A stretch of DNA of 64,000 nucleotides from Cellulomonas sp. HZM (GTDB lineage: Bacteria > Actinomycetota > Actinomycetes > Actinomycetales > Cellulomonadaceae): the NCBI RefSeq assembly GCF_000708885.1, contig NZ_JEOE01000007.1, forward strand, positions 62,001-126,000, given 5' to 3'. Position 1 is the stretch's first letter; every line of letters starts with the position of its first letter. This document shows positions 1 to 7,643 of the stretch, in pieces. Both the position numbers and the translations under genes were made by a program. A model generated the notes under the pieces. The model was given only the letters and a program-made list of their open reading frames with translations, was not told where the DNA came from and made no database searches.

Positions 1-207
1 GGGCTGTTCCGGCTCGAGCTCGGGCACCGGACGAACAACCCCGCGTCGTGCCGGGTCGCCGCGGCCGCGGGCTTCGCCCCCGAGGGCATCGAGCGCGCCA
101 AGCTGCGGTACGGCTCGGAGCGCTTCGACGTCGAGACGCACGCGCGCCTCGCGACCGATCCGGACGTCGACCTCGGCGCCCCGGTGCCGGTCGTCGTCGG
201 GCCCTAG
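1..207 (+). CDS. GNAT-family N-acetyltransferase, C-terminal part
   Basis: Frame 1 is open from the window edge to a TAG at 205-207, giving 68 residues. The stretch HRTNNPASCRVAAAAGF followed by EG is the acetyl-CoA-binding end of the RimJ/RimL type of GNAT fold, in which an Asn, Ser and Arg-rich helix precedes a Gly-Phe turn. The start lies outside the window, so substrate and full length cannot be judged. It converges on the lipoprotein gene that ends 37 bases further on. Confidence 0.75.
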   Translation, partial: GLFRLELGHRTNNPASCRVAAAAGFAPEGIERAKLRYGSERFDVETHARLATDPDVDLGAPVPVVVGP

Positions 208-244
208 CGCGACGACGCCGCAGGACGGCGGGCGCGCGCCACCG

Positions 245-2062
245 TCACTGGTACGACACGAGGTCCGGCTGCGGCCTGACGGCATACGTCTTCTTGGGCG
301 ACAGCATCGGGTGGTCCTCGTCGTAGAAGTTCTTCCACCCCCAGTGCACGCCGTGCGGCGCGTGCGCGCGGATCGCCTTCCACGTCCCCGCCTTTGCCGG
401 CTGCGACCCCTGACCGTCGACGTGCACGACGATCGCGAGCTCGTCGTGCGAGACGTCGAGCCTCGAGCGGTCCTTGATCATCCGCGTCGAGAACTGGTGC
501 AGCACGAGCATCTTCTGCGGGAGGTGCTTCTCGGCCGTGAGGTCGGCCAGCCAGTCGACCACACGGTTGACCTCGCCGATCTTGACGGACCCGATCTGCT
601 GCAGCGGCTTCTGGTGCTTGGTCAGGCGCCACTCGGGGTCGAGCGCGAGCCCGACGTTCGGGAGCTCGAGCAGCGACTGGTAACGCTTCGCCTGGTCGAG
701 GAAGTCGGCACGTCCGGGCTGCAGGTCCAGCACCACCATCTGGTGCGCGCGTGCCGCGGCGTCGACGAGGGGTCGCAGCTCGCGCACCGACCGCTCGCGC
801 GAGTAGTCGCCGTCGTCGCCCTTCCCGGCCGACGCGATCGTCGCGATCATCTCGAGCGTCGGCACGACGGTCGCGTCGGTGAGCGCGCGGTACGGCTTGG
901 CCGTCCGCGCGGCGCGCTTCACGGTGGCCGCGACACCCTGCTCGCCGAGGACGCCGAGCGCCTTGCTGCCGGGCGTGCCGTACAGCGCGACGTACCGCTT
1001 GCCGTCCCCGCCGGGGAACACGAGCTGGCCGCCGCCGGGCAGCTCGACACCCGTGCGAGCGGTCGCCACGCGAGCACCGAGCACGTCCGGAGCGCCGAAC
1101 CCCGATCCCAGCGCGACGACCCTCGCGGGGGCAGCCGCGGAGATCGCGGCGACCGTCGCATGCGTCGCTCGCGGGTCACCACCGGCGCAGTCGACGACGC
1201 GGACACCGGCGGCGCGCAGCGTCGCGAGCGCGGCGACGGGTGCGTCACGCGCGGTCAGCGCGACGAGGCCCTCCGGTGCGACGGGACGGGGTCCCGGCTC
1301 CGGCAGGCGTGCGGCACCCGGATCGGCGGACGACGAGGGGGCGGGTGCGCCGGCCGCTTCGGCGGCGTGCTTCGACGCGACGAGCACCGCGGTTCCGTCG
1401 GGCGCCAGCCCGGCCACGGGCGCCACCGCGTCGTTGCCGCGCCCCGCCACGCGCACGTCGCCGAACTGCGCACCGGTCGCGGCTGCGAGCTCGTCGCGCC
1501 CCGCGCCGGCCGGGACCTCGGTCACCGGCACGGGCAGCTGTGCGTGCTTCGCGGACCCGACCACGAGCGCGCGCTCCGCCCCGACGCGACCCAGCTCCGT
1601 CCGCAGGTCGGCGTCGTCGACACCGCCCCCGCGCAGCAGCACAGGGGCACCGATGCGCACCGCGGCACTCGCGGCGGTGAGCTGAGCGGCCTCGTCGCCG
1701 GCGGGTGCGACGACGACCACGGGCGCGTGGACGACGACCGCACGCGACGCCTCGAGAGCGGCCGGCGCCGGGTCGCGGTCGAGAACGGTCGTCACGGCGT
1801 CGGGCGCGCGCACGACGAGCGACACCACCGTTCCCGGGCCCGTCGGCGCAGCGGACGACCCTGGCGCGGAGGACGTCTGCGCGGACGATGCGGGCTCGGA
1901 CGACGGGGCACCGCCCGCGGTGCTCGAAGCGCCGGACGTCGAGACCGGCACGTCGACCGTCGGGGTGGCCGACGGCTCGTCCGAGGTGCACCCCGCGAGC
2001 CCCGCCGCCACGGCCATCGCCGTGACCGCACCGGTCACGAGCCTCCACCGCGTCGTCGGCAC
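245..2062 (-). CDS. secreted lipoprotein with CWB2-like repeats
   Basis: A 605-residue protein. The GTG start at 2062 is chosen because GGGAGG lies just upstream and because it gives a proper lipoprotein signal: a short Arg-containing start, a hydrophobic core and lipobox LAGC with the acylated Cys at residue 25. A Ser/Thr/Ala-rich linker follows, then about 300 residues with repeated alternating Val-rich strands and Ala-rich helices (for example LVVGSAKHAQL) that resemble cell-wall-binding repeat 2. The C-terminal third (from about TVVPTLEMIA to the end) looks like a conserved alpha/beta barrel-like domain in actinobacterial lipoproteins, rich in Trp and His. Likely anchored on the outer face of the membrane. 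The enzymatic role, if any, is unknown. Confidence 0.8.
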   Translation of the reverse strand: MPTTRWRLVTGAVTAMAVAAGLAGCTSDEPSATPTVDVPVSTSGASSTAGGAPSSEPASSAQTSSAPGSSAAPTGPGTVVSLVVRAPDAVTTVLDRDPAPAALEASRAVVVHAPVVVVAPAGDEAAQLTAASAAVRIGAPVLLRGGGVDDADLRTELGRVGAERALVVGSAKHAQLPVPVTEVPAGAGRDELAAATGAQFGDVRVAGRGNDAVAPVAGLAPDGTAVLVASKHAAEAAGAPAPSSSADPGAARLPEPGPRPVAPEGLVALTARDAPVAALATLRAAGVRVVDCAGGDPRATHATVAAISAAAPARVVALGSGFGAPDVLGARVATARTGVELPGGGQLVFPGGDGKRYVALYGTPGSKALGVLGEQGVAATVKRAARTAKPYRALTDATVVPTLEMIATIASAGKGDDGDYSRERSVRELRPLVDAAARAHQMVVLDLQPGRADFLDQAKRYQSLLELPNVGLALDPEWRLTKHQKPLQQIGSVKIGEVNRVVDWLADLTAEKHLPQKMLVLHQFSTRMIKDRSRLDVSHDELAIVVHVDGQGSQPAKAGTWKAIRAHAPHGVHWGWKNFYDEDHPMLSPKKTYAVRPQPDLVSYQ

Positions 2063-2151
2063 TCGCCCTCCCCTGCTCGGCTGCTGTCGCCGAGCCACCC
2101 TATGTCGGTGTGAGGACGTCGCGGCGAACGGGCGTCGGCCGCGCGGCGGGA

Positions 2152-3099
2152 TCAGGCGGCGGCGCTGACCCTCACCACGTTGCGCCACGGGTCCTCGAAC
2201 AGCAGGGTCGCGCCGTCGTCGGACACCGGCACCCGGGCGTGCGCGACGCGCGCTGCGAGCGCACCGAGGTCGTCGCTCGTCGGCACGACGATGCGCACCT
2301 CGCCGAGCCCGAGCGCCGACGCGCGGGGACCTGCACCGGCGGAGTTCCACGTGTTCATCGCGAGATGGTGGTGGTAGCCGCCAGCGGAGACGAACAGAGC
2401 TCCGTGCCACTGCGCCTGCACGTCGAACCCGAGCGCGTCCACGTAGAACGCCCGCGCGGTGGGCACGTCGCCCACCTGCAGGTGCACGTGCCCGACGACG
2501 GCGTCTCCGCTCTGCGGGCCCGCGAGCAGCCCTTCGTCCAGGTGCTCGGCAAGGAACGCGTTGGGGTCGAGGCGCAGCGCATCCATGACGACCGTGCCGT
2601 CGTCCGCCCGCTGCCAGAGCGACCTGCTGCGGTCCCAGTACAGCTCGACGCCGTTGCCCTCGGGGTCGGTCAGGTAGAACGCGAGCGAGACGAGGTGGTC
2701 GGCCGAGCCGACGTACGAGCCGGGCTCGCGCTGCGCGACCGAGGCGAGCGTCGCGGCCAGTGCGGCCTGGTCGTCGAACAGGATGGCCGTGTGGAACAGA
2801 CCCGCCGAGCCGCGACCGGCGGGCGGCAGGTCAGGGGTGTGCCGCAGCACGACGAGCGGGACACCGCCCCGGCCGAGCGTGACGACGGCCGGACCGTCCT
2901 CGAAGCGGTCGCCGGGCCGGTCGAGCACCTCGAGCGCGAGCCCGTCGCGGTAGAACCGGAGCTGGCGGTCGAGGTCGCCGACGAGCAGCGTCACGGCGTC
3001 CATGCCGGTGCCGGCAGCGATGCTCTCGTGCGCACGGGCGACGGCGTCGGGTGCGAGCGTCTCGGGGGCGCCCTGTCCGGGCGTGGGTGCGGTCGTCAT
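2152..3099 (-). CDS. two-domain VOC (glyoxalase/ring-cleavage dioxygenase) protein
   Basis: A 315-residue protein with two tandem VOC units, about residues 25-170 and 180-310, the layout of CatE-like catechol 2,3-dioxygenases. Visible family motifs are DPEGNGVELYWD in the first unit and GHVHLQVGDV with HHHLAMNTW in the second, which supply His and Glu ligands for a metal. The ATG at 3099 follows GAGGTGAT at good spacing. The gene stands alone behind a palindromic operator at 3105-3128, so it is probably induced by aromatic or quinone compounds. The exact substrate is not readable from sequence. Confidence 0.85.
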   Translation of the reverse strand: MTTAPTPGQGAPETLAPDAVARAHESIAAGTGMDAVTLLVGDLDRQLRFYRDGLALEVLDRPGDRFEDGPAVVTLGRGGVPLVVLRHTPDLPPAGRGSAGLFHTAILFDDQAALAATLASVAQREPGSYVGSADHLVSLAFYLTDPEGNGVELYWDRSRSLWQRADDGTVVMDALRLDPNAFLAEHLDEGLLAGPQSGDAVVGHVHLQVGDVPTARAFYVDALGFDVQAQWHGALFVSAGGYHHHLAMNTWNSAGAGPRASALGLGEVRIVVPTSDDLGALAARVAHARVPVSDDGATLLFEDPWRNVVRVSAAA

Positions 3100-3104
3100 G
3101 ATCA

Positions 3105-3128
3105 CCTCAAGTAGTTGAGGCTTCAACT
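3105..3128. promoter_or_regulatory. overlapping palindromes upstream of the VOC gene
   Basis: CCTCAA-GTAG-TTGAGG (3105-3120) and AGTTGA-GGCT-TCAACT (3113-3128) are two perfect inverted repeats sharing one TTGA arm. The half sites TCAA, TTGA, TCAA recur every 8 bases. They lie directly before the VOC start and overlap its ribosome binding site on the minus strand. Such TCAA/TTGA palindromes are typical of MarR- or DUF24-type regulators, but no such regulator is encoded nearby. Confidence 0.55.
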
Positions 3129-3163
3129 TTATTCCGGAGTCCTGCCGGTCCGACCGCGCCGGC

Positions 3164-3793
3164 TCAGTCCACGCGGTGGTTGTGCCCCAGCCCGCGCAGG
3201 AACCTCGGCCCGCGCGCTGCGAGCTCGGACTCGAACTCGTCGGCCCACAGCCCGTACGGCCGGCCCGCGAGCGCGTCGTTCGAGAACCGCGGGTCCTCCG
3301 TGACCTCGGTCTCGCAGAACGACGGGATCGCGAGGTCGGTCACCGGCCCGCCCCGCTCGACCTCCGCGATCACGAGCGGCGCGTTGGCCCCGCCGAACGT
3401 GTCGATCACCCAGCCGTCGTCGCCCAGCCACGCCGCGTGCCGCGTCTTGACGATGCGCGCGCCGCCCCTCCGGATCATCTCGATCCCGACCAGCACGTCG
3501 ACCTCGCGCTCGACCTCGTACCGGGTGCCCGAGTTCATGGGCCCCTTGAGCGTGATCGCACAGAAGTCGACCTGGTCGGCGTACCGGTCGAGCACGTCCA
3601 GTGGCGCGAGCCCGGGGTCGAGCACGACCGCACCGGCCGACGTCTGCGCGCGCAGCCGGATCGCAAAGCCCTCGTCGGCCAGGAAGTAGCTCTGCACGAT
3701 GAGCGTCGGCGAGGAGTCCAGCACGTCCAGCGGCAGGTCACGCACCCAGAAGCGCCGCTCGAACTCGAAGTCGCCGTACCCCGTGTCGCTCAC
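3164..3793 (-). CDS. CYTH-domain protein
   Basis: A 209-residue protein. Near the N-terminus the motif FEFERRFWV (residues 9-17) matches the ExExK/R signature that opens the CYTH fold (class IV adenylate cyclase and thiamine triphosphatase superfamily). Later strands carry the expected charged residues: RLRAQ, ITLKGP, EVEREVD and a C-terminal IAEVERGG. These would line the tunnel that binds a triphosphate with divalent metal. GTG at 3793 is the start that places the motif at the N-terminus. The gene is divergent from the DEAD-box helicase. The substrate is unknown and could be any organic or inorganic polyphosphate. Confidence 0.8.
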   Translation of the reverse strand: MSDTGYGDFEFERRFWVRDLPLDVLDSSPTLIVQSYFLADEGFAIRLRAQTSAGAVVLDPGLAPLDVLDRYADQVDFCAITLKGPMNSGTRYEVEREVDVLVGIEMIRRGGARIVKTRHAAWLGDDGWVIDTFGGANAPLVIAEVERGGPVTDLAIPSFCETEVTEDPRFSNDALAGRPYGLWADEFESELAARGPRFLRGLGHNHRVD

Positions 3794-3997
3794 GGCCCCA
3801 GCGTAGGCGCGGCACGCCCCGGCACCCCGGACCGTGCCCGGGACGCGCGGGTCATCCCATGTGTGAGACACTCGGGGTCCCCGGGTGCGCCGCCGACAGC
3901 GAGCGCCCCGCGTCGTGGAGATCGCCCGACCCCCGCCCTCACGGACGGCTCGGATGCTTGCGCGGCGATCCCGACCCAGCCCGAGAGGCCCTTTCCT

Positions 3998-5437
3998 GTG
4001 ACCACCTTCGCCGACCTCGGCGTGCCCGCCGCCCTCGTCCGCCCCCTGACGGACCGCGGCATCACCGCCCCCTTCCCCATCCAGACCGCCACGCTGCCCG
4101 ACTCGCTCGCCGGACGCGACGTGCTCGGCCGCGGCCGCACCGGCTCGGGCAAGACGCTCGCGTTCGCGCTCCCGCTCGTCGCACGGCTCGCCGCCGAGCA
4201 GCCGGCCCGCCGGGTGGCACCGCGCCGGCCCCGTGCCCTCGTCCTCGCCCCGACGCGCGAGCTCGCGACGCAGATCGACGCGACCGTCGCCCCGATCGCC
4301 GCGGCCGTCGGCCTGCGCACCACCACGATCTTCGGCGGTGTGGCCCAGTCGCGGCAGGTCACCGCGCTCGACGCGGGCGTCGACATCGTCGTCGCGTGCC
4401 CCGGGCGCCTCGAGGACCTGCTCGGCCAGAAGCTGCTCACGCTCGACGACGTGCGCGTCACGGTGCTCGACGAGGCCGACCACATGGCCGACCTCGGCTT
4501 CCTGCCCGTCGTCAAGCGGCTGCTCGACCGCACGCCGGCCGGCACGCAGCGGCTGCTGTTCTCGGCGACGCTGGACAACGGCGTCGACGTGCTGGTGCGC
4601 CGCTACCTGCGCAACCCCGTCGAGCACTCCGTGGACTCCGCCGCCTCGCCGGTCACGACGATGACGCACCACATCCTCGAGGTGCGCGACGCCGACGCGA
4701 AGAAGGCCGTCGTGCGCCAGCTCGCCGCCGGGACCGGCCGCCGTGTGCTGTTCATGCGCACCAAGCACCACGCCAAGAAGCTCGCCAAGCAGCTCACCAC
4801 CGAGGGAATCCCCGCGGTGGACCTGCACGGCAACCTCGGGCAGGGTGCTCGCGAGCGCAACCTCGAGGCGTTCTCGTCGGGTGCCGTGAAGGTGCTCGTC
4901 GCGACGGACATCGCCGCGCGCGGCATCCACATCGACGAGGTCGAGCTCGTGGTGCACGTCGACCCGCCCGCCGAGCACAAGGCGTACCTGCACCGGTCCG
5001 GGCGCACGGCGCGTGCGGGCTCGGGCGGCGACGTCGTCACGCTCGTCCTGCCCGAGCAGCGGGCCGACATCCGTTCCCTCACGCGCGCGGCCAAGATCAC
5101 GGCGCAGCCGCGCGCGGTGGTGCCCGGCGACGCGGTGCTGACGGCCCTCGTCGGCGAGGTCGCGGCGCACGTCCCGCCCGCGCCCGTCGCCGCCCCTGTG
5201 CAGCGCGCGCCCAAGAAGCCGGTGGGCTCGCGCCCGGTCGGTGGCTCGCGGGCCCAGGGCTCGTCGCGCCCGGCGATCGGCCGGACGCACACCTCGTCCT
5301 CGAACGGCACCCAGCCCCGTGCGGCGGGCGCAGGTGCGCAGGCGCGTGCCGAGGGCACGTCGGCCGGGGGCGGCTCGGGTCGCCCGCGTCGTCGCCGTGG
5401 CGGCCGCGGACGCGGCGGTCAGCCCCGTACGGCCTGA
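3998..5437 (+). CDS. DEAD-box ATP-dependent RNA helicase
   Basis: A 479-residue helicase. It has the F...GITAPFPIQ Q-motif near residues 21-29, Walker A GRTGSGKT (46-53), PTRELA (85-90), DEAD (158-161), SAT and the HRSGRTARAG motif VI. The last 100 residues are a basic, Gly/Arg/Ser-rich tail suited to RNA binding. GTG at 3998 is chosen because it places the Q-motif at the usual distance from the start. Likely works in cold-shock or ribosome assembly RNA remodelling, as other actinobacterial members of this type do. It converges on the MFS gene and the two coding ends overlap by 19 bases. Confidence 0.93.
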   Translation: MTTFADLGVPAALVRPLTDRGITAPFPIQTATLPDSLAGRDVLGRGRTGSGKTLAFALPLVARLAAEQPARRVAPRRPRALVLAPTRELATQIDATVAPIAAAVGLRTTTIFGGVAQSRQVTALDAGVDIVVACPGRLEDLLGQKLLTLDDVRVTVLDEADHMADLGFLPVVKRLLDRTPAGTQRLLFSATLDNGVDVLVRRYLRNPVEHSVDSAASPVTTMTHHILEVRDADAKKAVVRQLAAGTGRRVLFMRTKHHAKKLAKQLTTEGIPAVDLHGNLGQGARERNLEAFSSGAVKVLVATDIAARGIHIDEVELVVHVDPPAEHKAYLHRSGRTARAGSGGDVVTLVLPEQRADIRSLTRAAKITAQPRAVVPGDAVLTALVGEVAAHVPPAPVAAPVQRAPKKPVGSRPVGGSRAQGSSRPAIGRTHTSSSNGTQPRAAGAGAQARAEGTSAGGGSGRPRRRRGGRGRGGQPRTA

Positions 5438-6702
5438 GCAGTCGGCCCGTCCACGGGGGCGGGCCGCTCCGGGGATCCCCGGAGCGACTCGCCACGGACG
5501 GGCGCCCGACCGACGACGGCCGCGGCCACCAGCACGACGACCGCGACCGCGACGAGCACGCGGTGGTCGACGACCCCCAGCAGGCCGGCCCCGACGAGCG
5601 TGACGAGCGTCTGAGGCAGGTTGAACGCCACGTTCATCGCGGCCGACGTCCTGCCCTGCAGGTCCGCGGGAGTCACGCGCAGCCGGTAGGTCGACGCGCC
5701 GACGACGACCCAGGGGATCCCCAGCCCGGCGACCGCGAGGCCCGCCGCGAGCACGACGAGCGCGACCGTCCGGGGCAGCGGCACGAGCGTGACCGCCAGC
5801 ATCACGAGCATCCCCGCCGCGAGCACCAGCACGCCGCGCACGACCGTGGCCCGCTCCCCGACGCGCGTGACGACCCGCGCCGCGAGCAGCCCTCCCACCA
5901 CGGCCCCGACACCCTGCACGGGCACGACGACCCCGAGCGCGGAGGCGCCGACGCCGAGGTCCTGGTCGAGCACCGGGAAGATCGCGACGTTGGACAGCCC
6001 CGTGATACCGAAGCCCACCGCGAGCACGAGCGTGAGCCGAGCGAGCACCGGCTCGGACCGCAGGAACCGCACCCCGGCGGCGAGCGACGACCAGTACCCC
6101 TCGCCCTCAGCGCGCTCCGGCCGGGACTCGGCGACCCGGACGGTCGCCAGCACCACGGCCGCGACGACGAACGTCGAAGCGGTGAGCACGACCACGGCAT
6201 GCGGTCCGGCGGCGACGTACAGCGCGGTCCCGGCCAGCGGGCTGACGAGGCGCAGCGCCTGGTCGATCGTGGTGAACATGCCGCTCGCGGTGGCCAGCTC
6301 CTGGTCCGGGAGCATGTCGCGAAGCAGCCCGGACTGCGCGGCGGCCGTCGCGTACCCGGCGCACCCGTACAGGAAGGTCACGGTGTACAGCACCCACACG
6401 CGCGACGCGTCGTGCACCGCGAGCAGGGCCAGCAGCGCGGTCGCCGTCGCGAGGTCGACGACGATCATCGCGGTGCGCCGGGACACGCGGTCGACGAGCT
6501 GGCCGAGGAACGGCGCGCACAGCGCCGGCAGCCCGAGCACGACGAACACGAGGGCGGCCTGCGCGTCGGAACCGGTGAGGTCCTTGGCCCACACCGCGAC
6601 CATCAGGTACAGCGCGCTGTCGCCGAGGTTGGTGGACACCCACGCGGCAGTCAGACGCCGGAATGCCGGCCGGACGAGCGGCCCCTCGCGGCGGCCGGTC
6701 AC
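5419..6702 (-). CDS. MFS transporter
   Basis: A 427-residue integral membrane protein with about 12 hydrophobic segments and the MFS loop 2-3 motif GQLVDRVSRRTAM. The whole chain resembles drug/macrolide-type exporters of actinobacteria (MFS_3 type). The start ATG overlaps the stop of the ArsR-family regulator gene by 4 bases (ATGA), so both are cotranscribed and translationally coupled. The pairing suggests an efflux pump controlled by its own repressor. The exported compound is not evident. Confidence 0.88.
   Translation of the reverse strand: MTGRREGPLVRPAFRRLTAAWVSTNLGDSALYLMVAVWAKDLTGSDAQAALVFVVLGLPALCAPFLGQLVDRVSRRTAMIVVDLATATALLALLAVHDASRVWVLYTVTFLYGCAGYATAAAQSGLLRDMLPDQELATASGMFTTIDQALRLVSPLAGTALYVAAGPHAVVVLTASTFVVAAVVLATVRVAESRPERAEGEGYWSSLAAGVRFLRSEPVLARLTLVLAVGFGITGLSNVAIFPVLDQDLGVGASALGVVVPVQGVGAVVGGLLAARVVTRVGERATVVRGVLVLAAGMLVMLAVTLVPLPRTVALVVLAAGLAVAGLGIPWVVVGASTYRLRVTPADLQGRTSAAMNVAFNLPQTLVTLVGAGLLGVVDHRVLVAVAVVVLVAAAVVGRAPVRGESLRGSPERPAPVDGPTAQAVRG
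5466..5485 (+). terminator. palindrome acting as terminator for the helicase gene
   Basis: GCTCCGGGGATCCCCGGAGC is a perfect 20-base palindrome 28 bases after the helicase stop. It can form an 8-bp stem with a GATC loop. It lies inside the 3' coding end of the convergent MFS gene, so the terminator is embedded in a neighbour's coding sequence. No U-tract follows, as is common in GC-rich actinobacteria. Confidence 0.5.
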
Positions 6703-7328
6703 TGCTCGTGCTCCGCGTCGCGGCCCCGGCTGTCATGGCCGGTCGGGCCGTCGAGCGTGCCGAGCTCAGGCGTCAGCACCCCGAGGAGCCGCGCGCGCAC
6801 CGCGCCGTCCGGTCGCGCCGCCTCGTCGTCACGACCCTCGAACGCAGCGGTGAGCTGCTGGATCTGCCCAGAGAGCTCCGCGAGCTCGTCGCGTGTGGCC
6901 CAGAAGCCGGAGCGGGCGACGAGCACGGTGTCGACCCACCCCTCGGGGAGCGAGGTCGCACCCTCCAACATCCCCGCGATGTGTTCCGCCTCGCGCCGCA
7001 GCGTCAGCCCCGCGAGCCGGCCCGCGGCCCGCATCGACGCGGGGTCGTGCTCGTCGCCGCGCATCTGCCGGCTGCGCGAGCGCGCGCGCCACGGCCAGGC
7101 GGTCCCCCGGCGCTCGGCACGCTCCACGTACCCGTAGCGCTCGAGGGTCCGCAGGTGGAACGAGCAGTTGCCGACCGTCTGGCCCGTGAGCTCGGCGGCG
7201 CGGGAGGCGGTGAGCTCGTCGTGCTCGTCGAGCAGGTCGAGGAGCTCGAGCCGCACCGGGTGCGCCAGGGCGCGCAGGGCCTCGGGATCACTGGTGGTGA
7301 AGACGTCGTCGCGATTCACAACAGTCAT
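6699..7328 (-). CDS. ArsR-family winged-helix transcriptional regulator
   Basis: A 209-residue regulator. Residues about 15-75 form a helix-turn-helix of the HTH_20/ArsR kind: ALAHPVRLELLDLL, then a recognition helix around TGQTVGNCSFHLRTLERYGYV. The remaining C-terminal part is helical and charged, of the kind often found in repressors paired with MFS exporters. The gene is the promoter-proximal member of a two-gene operon with the MFS transporter. Inverted repeats over and upstream of its start codon (7326-7356) suggest autoregulation. The inducer is unknown. Confidence 0.88.
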   Translation of the reverse strand: MTVVNRDDVFTTSDPEALRALAHPVRLELLDLLDEHDELTASRAAELTGQTVGNCSFHLRTLERYGYVERAERRGTAWPWRARSRSRQMRGDEHDPASMRAAGRLAGLTLRREAEHIAGMLEGATSLPEGWVDTVLVARSGFWATRDELAELSGQIQQLTAAFEGRDDEAARPDGAVRARLLGVLTPELGTLDGPTGHDSRGRDAEHEQ

Positions 7329-7356
7329 TGTGCAATGGTTCTTGTGCTTTCACAAG
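7326..7356. promoter_or_regulatory. probable operator pair at the ArsR/MFS operon start
   Basis: CATTG-TG-CAATG (7326-7337) covers the start codon of the ArsR-family gene. CTTGTG-CTTT-CACAAG (7341-7356) follows immediately upstream of it. Both are perfect inverted repeats in an AT-richer pocket of a GC-rich genome. They are well placed for repression by the product of the adjacent gene (inference). Confidence 0.5.
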
Positions 7357-7372
7357 ACCTGTTGCGGAGGGG

Positions 7373-7573
7373 CGGTGGGACGACGGCCACCTCGTCTACT
7401 TCGAGGTGCGGCGCTGGATCGGGGAGCCGCCGCTGCGCGAGCCTGACACGGCCGCCGACCTGCGCTGGTTCCCGCTCGACGCGCTCCCCGACCCCGTCGT
7501 GCCGCAGGAGCTGGCCGTCCTCGGGGGCCTGCGCGAGGGCACCTTGCCTGCGGTGATCTCGCCGGCCGGCTGA
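7373..7573 (+). pseudogene. 5'-truncated Nudix hydrolase remnant
   Basis: The frame from about 7373 encodes a stretch including HLVYFEVRRWIGEPP and ADLRWFPLDALPDPVVP. This is the C-terminal part of a Nudix hydrolase: the strand after the Nudix box, then the Glu-Pro and LRWFPLDALP end motif. The catalytic Nudix box (GX5EX7REUXEEXGU) and everything before it are absent, because the sequence runs straight into the ArsR promoter region. No credible start codon with ribosome binding site precedes it. It is most likely a decayed fragment left by a deletion or rearrangement. Confidence 0.65.
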
Positions 7574-7589
7574 CGCGGCCGAAGACGCA

Positions 7590-7624
7590 CCGAGGGCCCG
7601 TCGCGCACGGCGACGAGCCCTCGG
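7590..7624 (-). terminator. terminator after ppc
   Basis: CCGAGGGC and CGTCGC pair with GCGACG and GCCCTCGG, separated by one C/A mismatch and closed by a short loop. The hairpin lies 20 bases beyond the ppc stop codon on the minus strand and also follows the Nudix remnant on the plus strand. Confidence 0.7.
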
Positions 7625-7643
7625 AGAGCGCTGACGGTGAGCG

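Noticed and set aside
3859..7137. Open frame of about 1090 residues on the plus strand
   Set aside because: It is a high-GC shadow across the helicase, MFS and ArsR genes. Its product is Arg/His-rich without motifs, and the real genes in other frames have complete domain sets.
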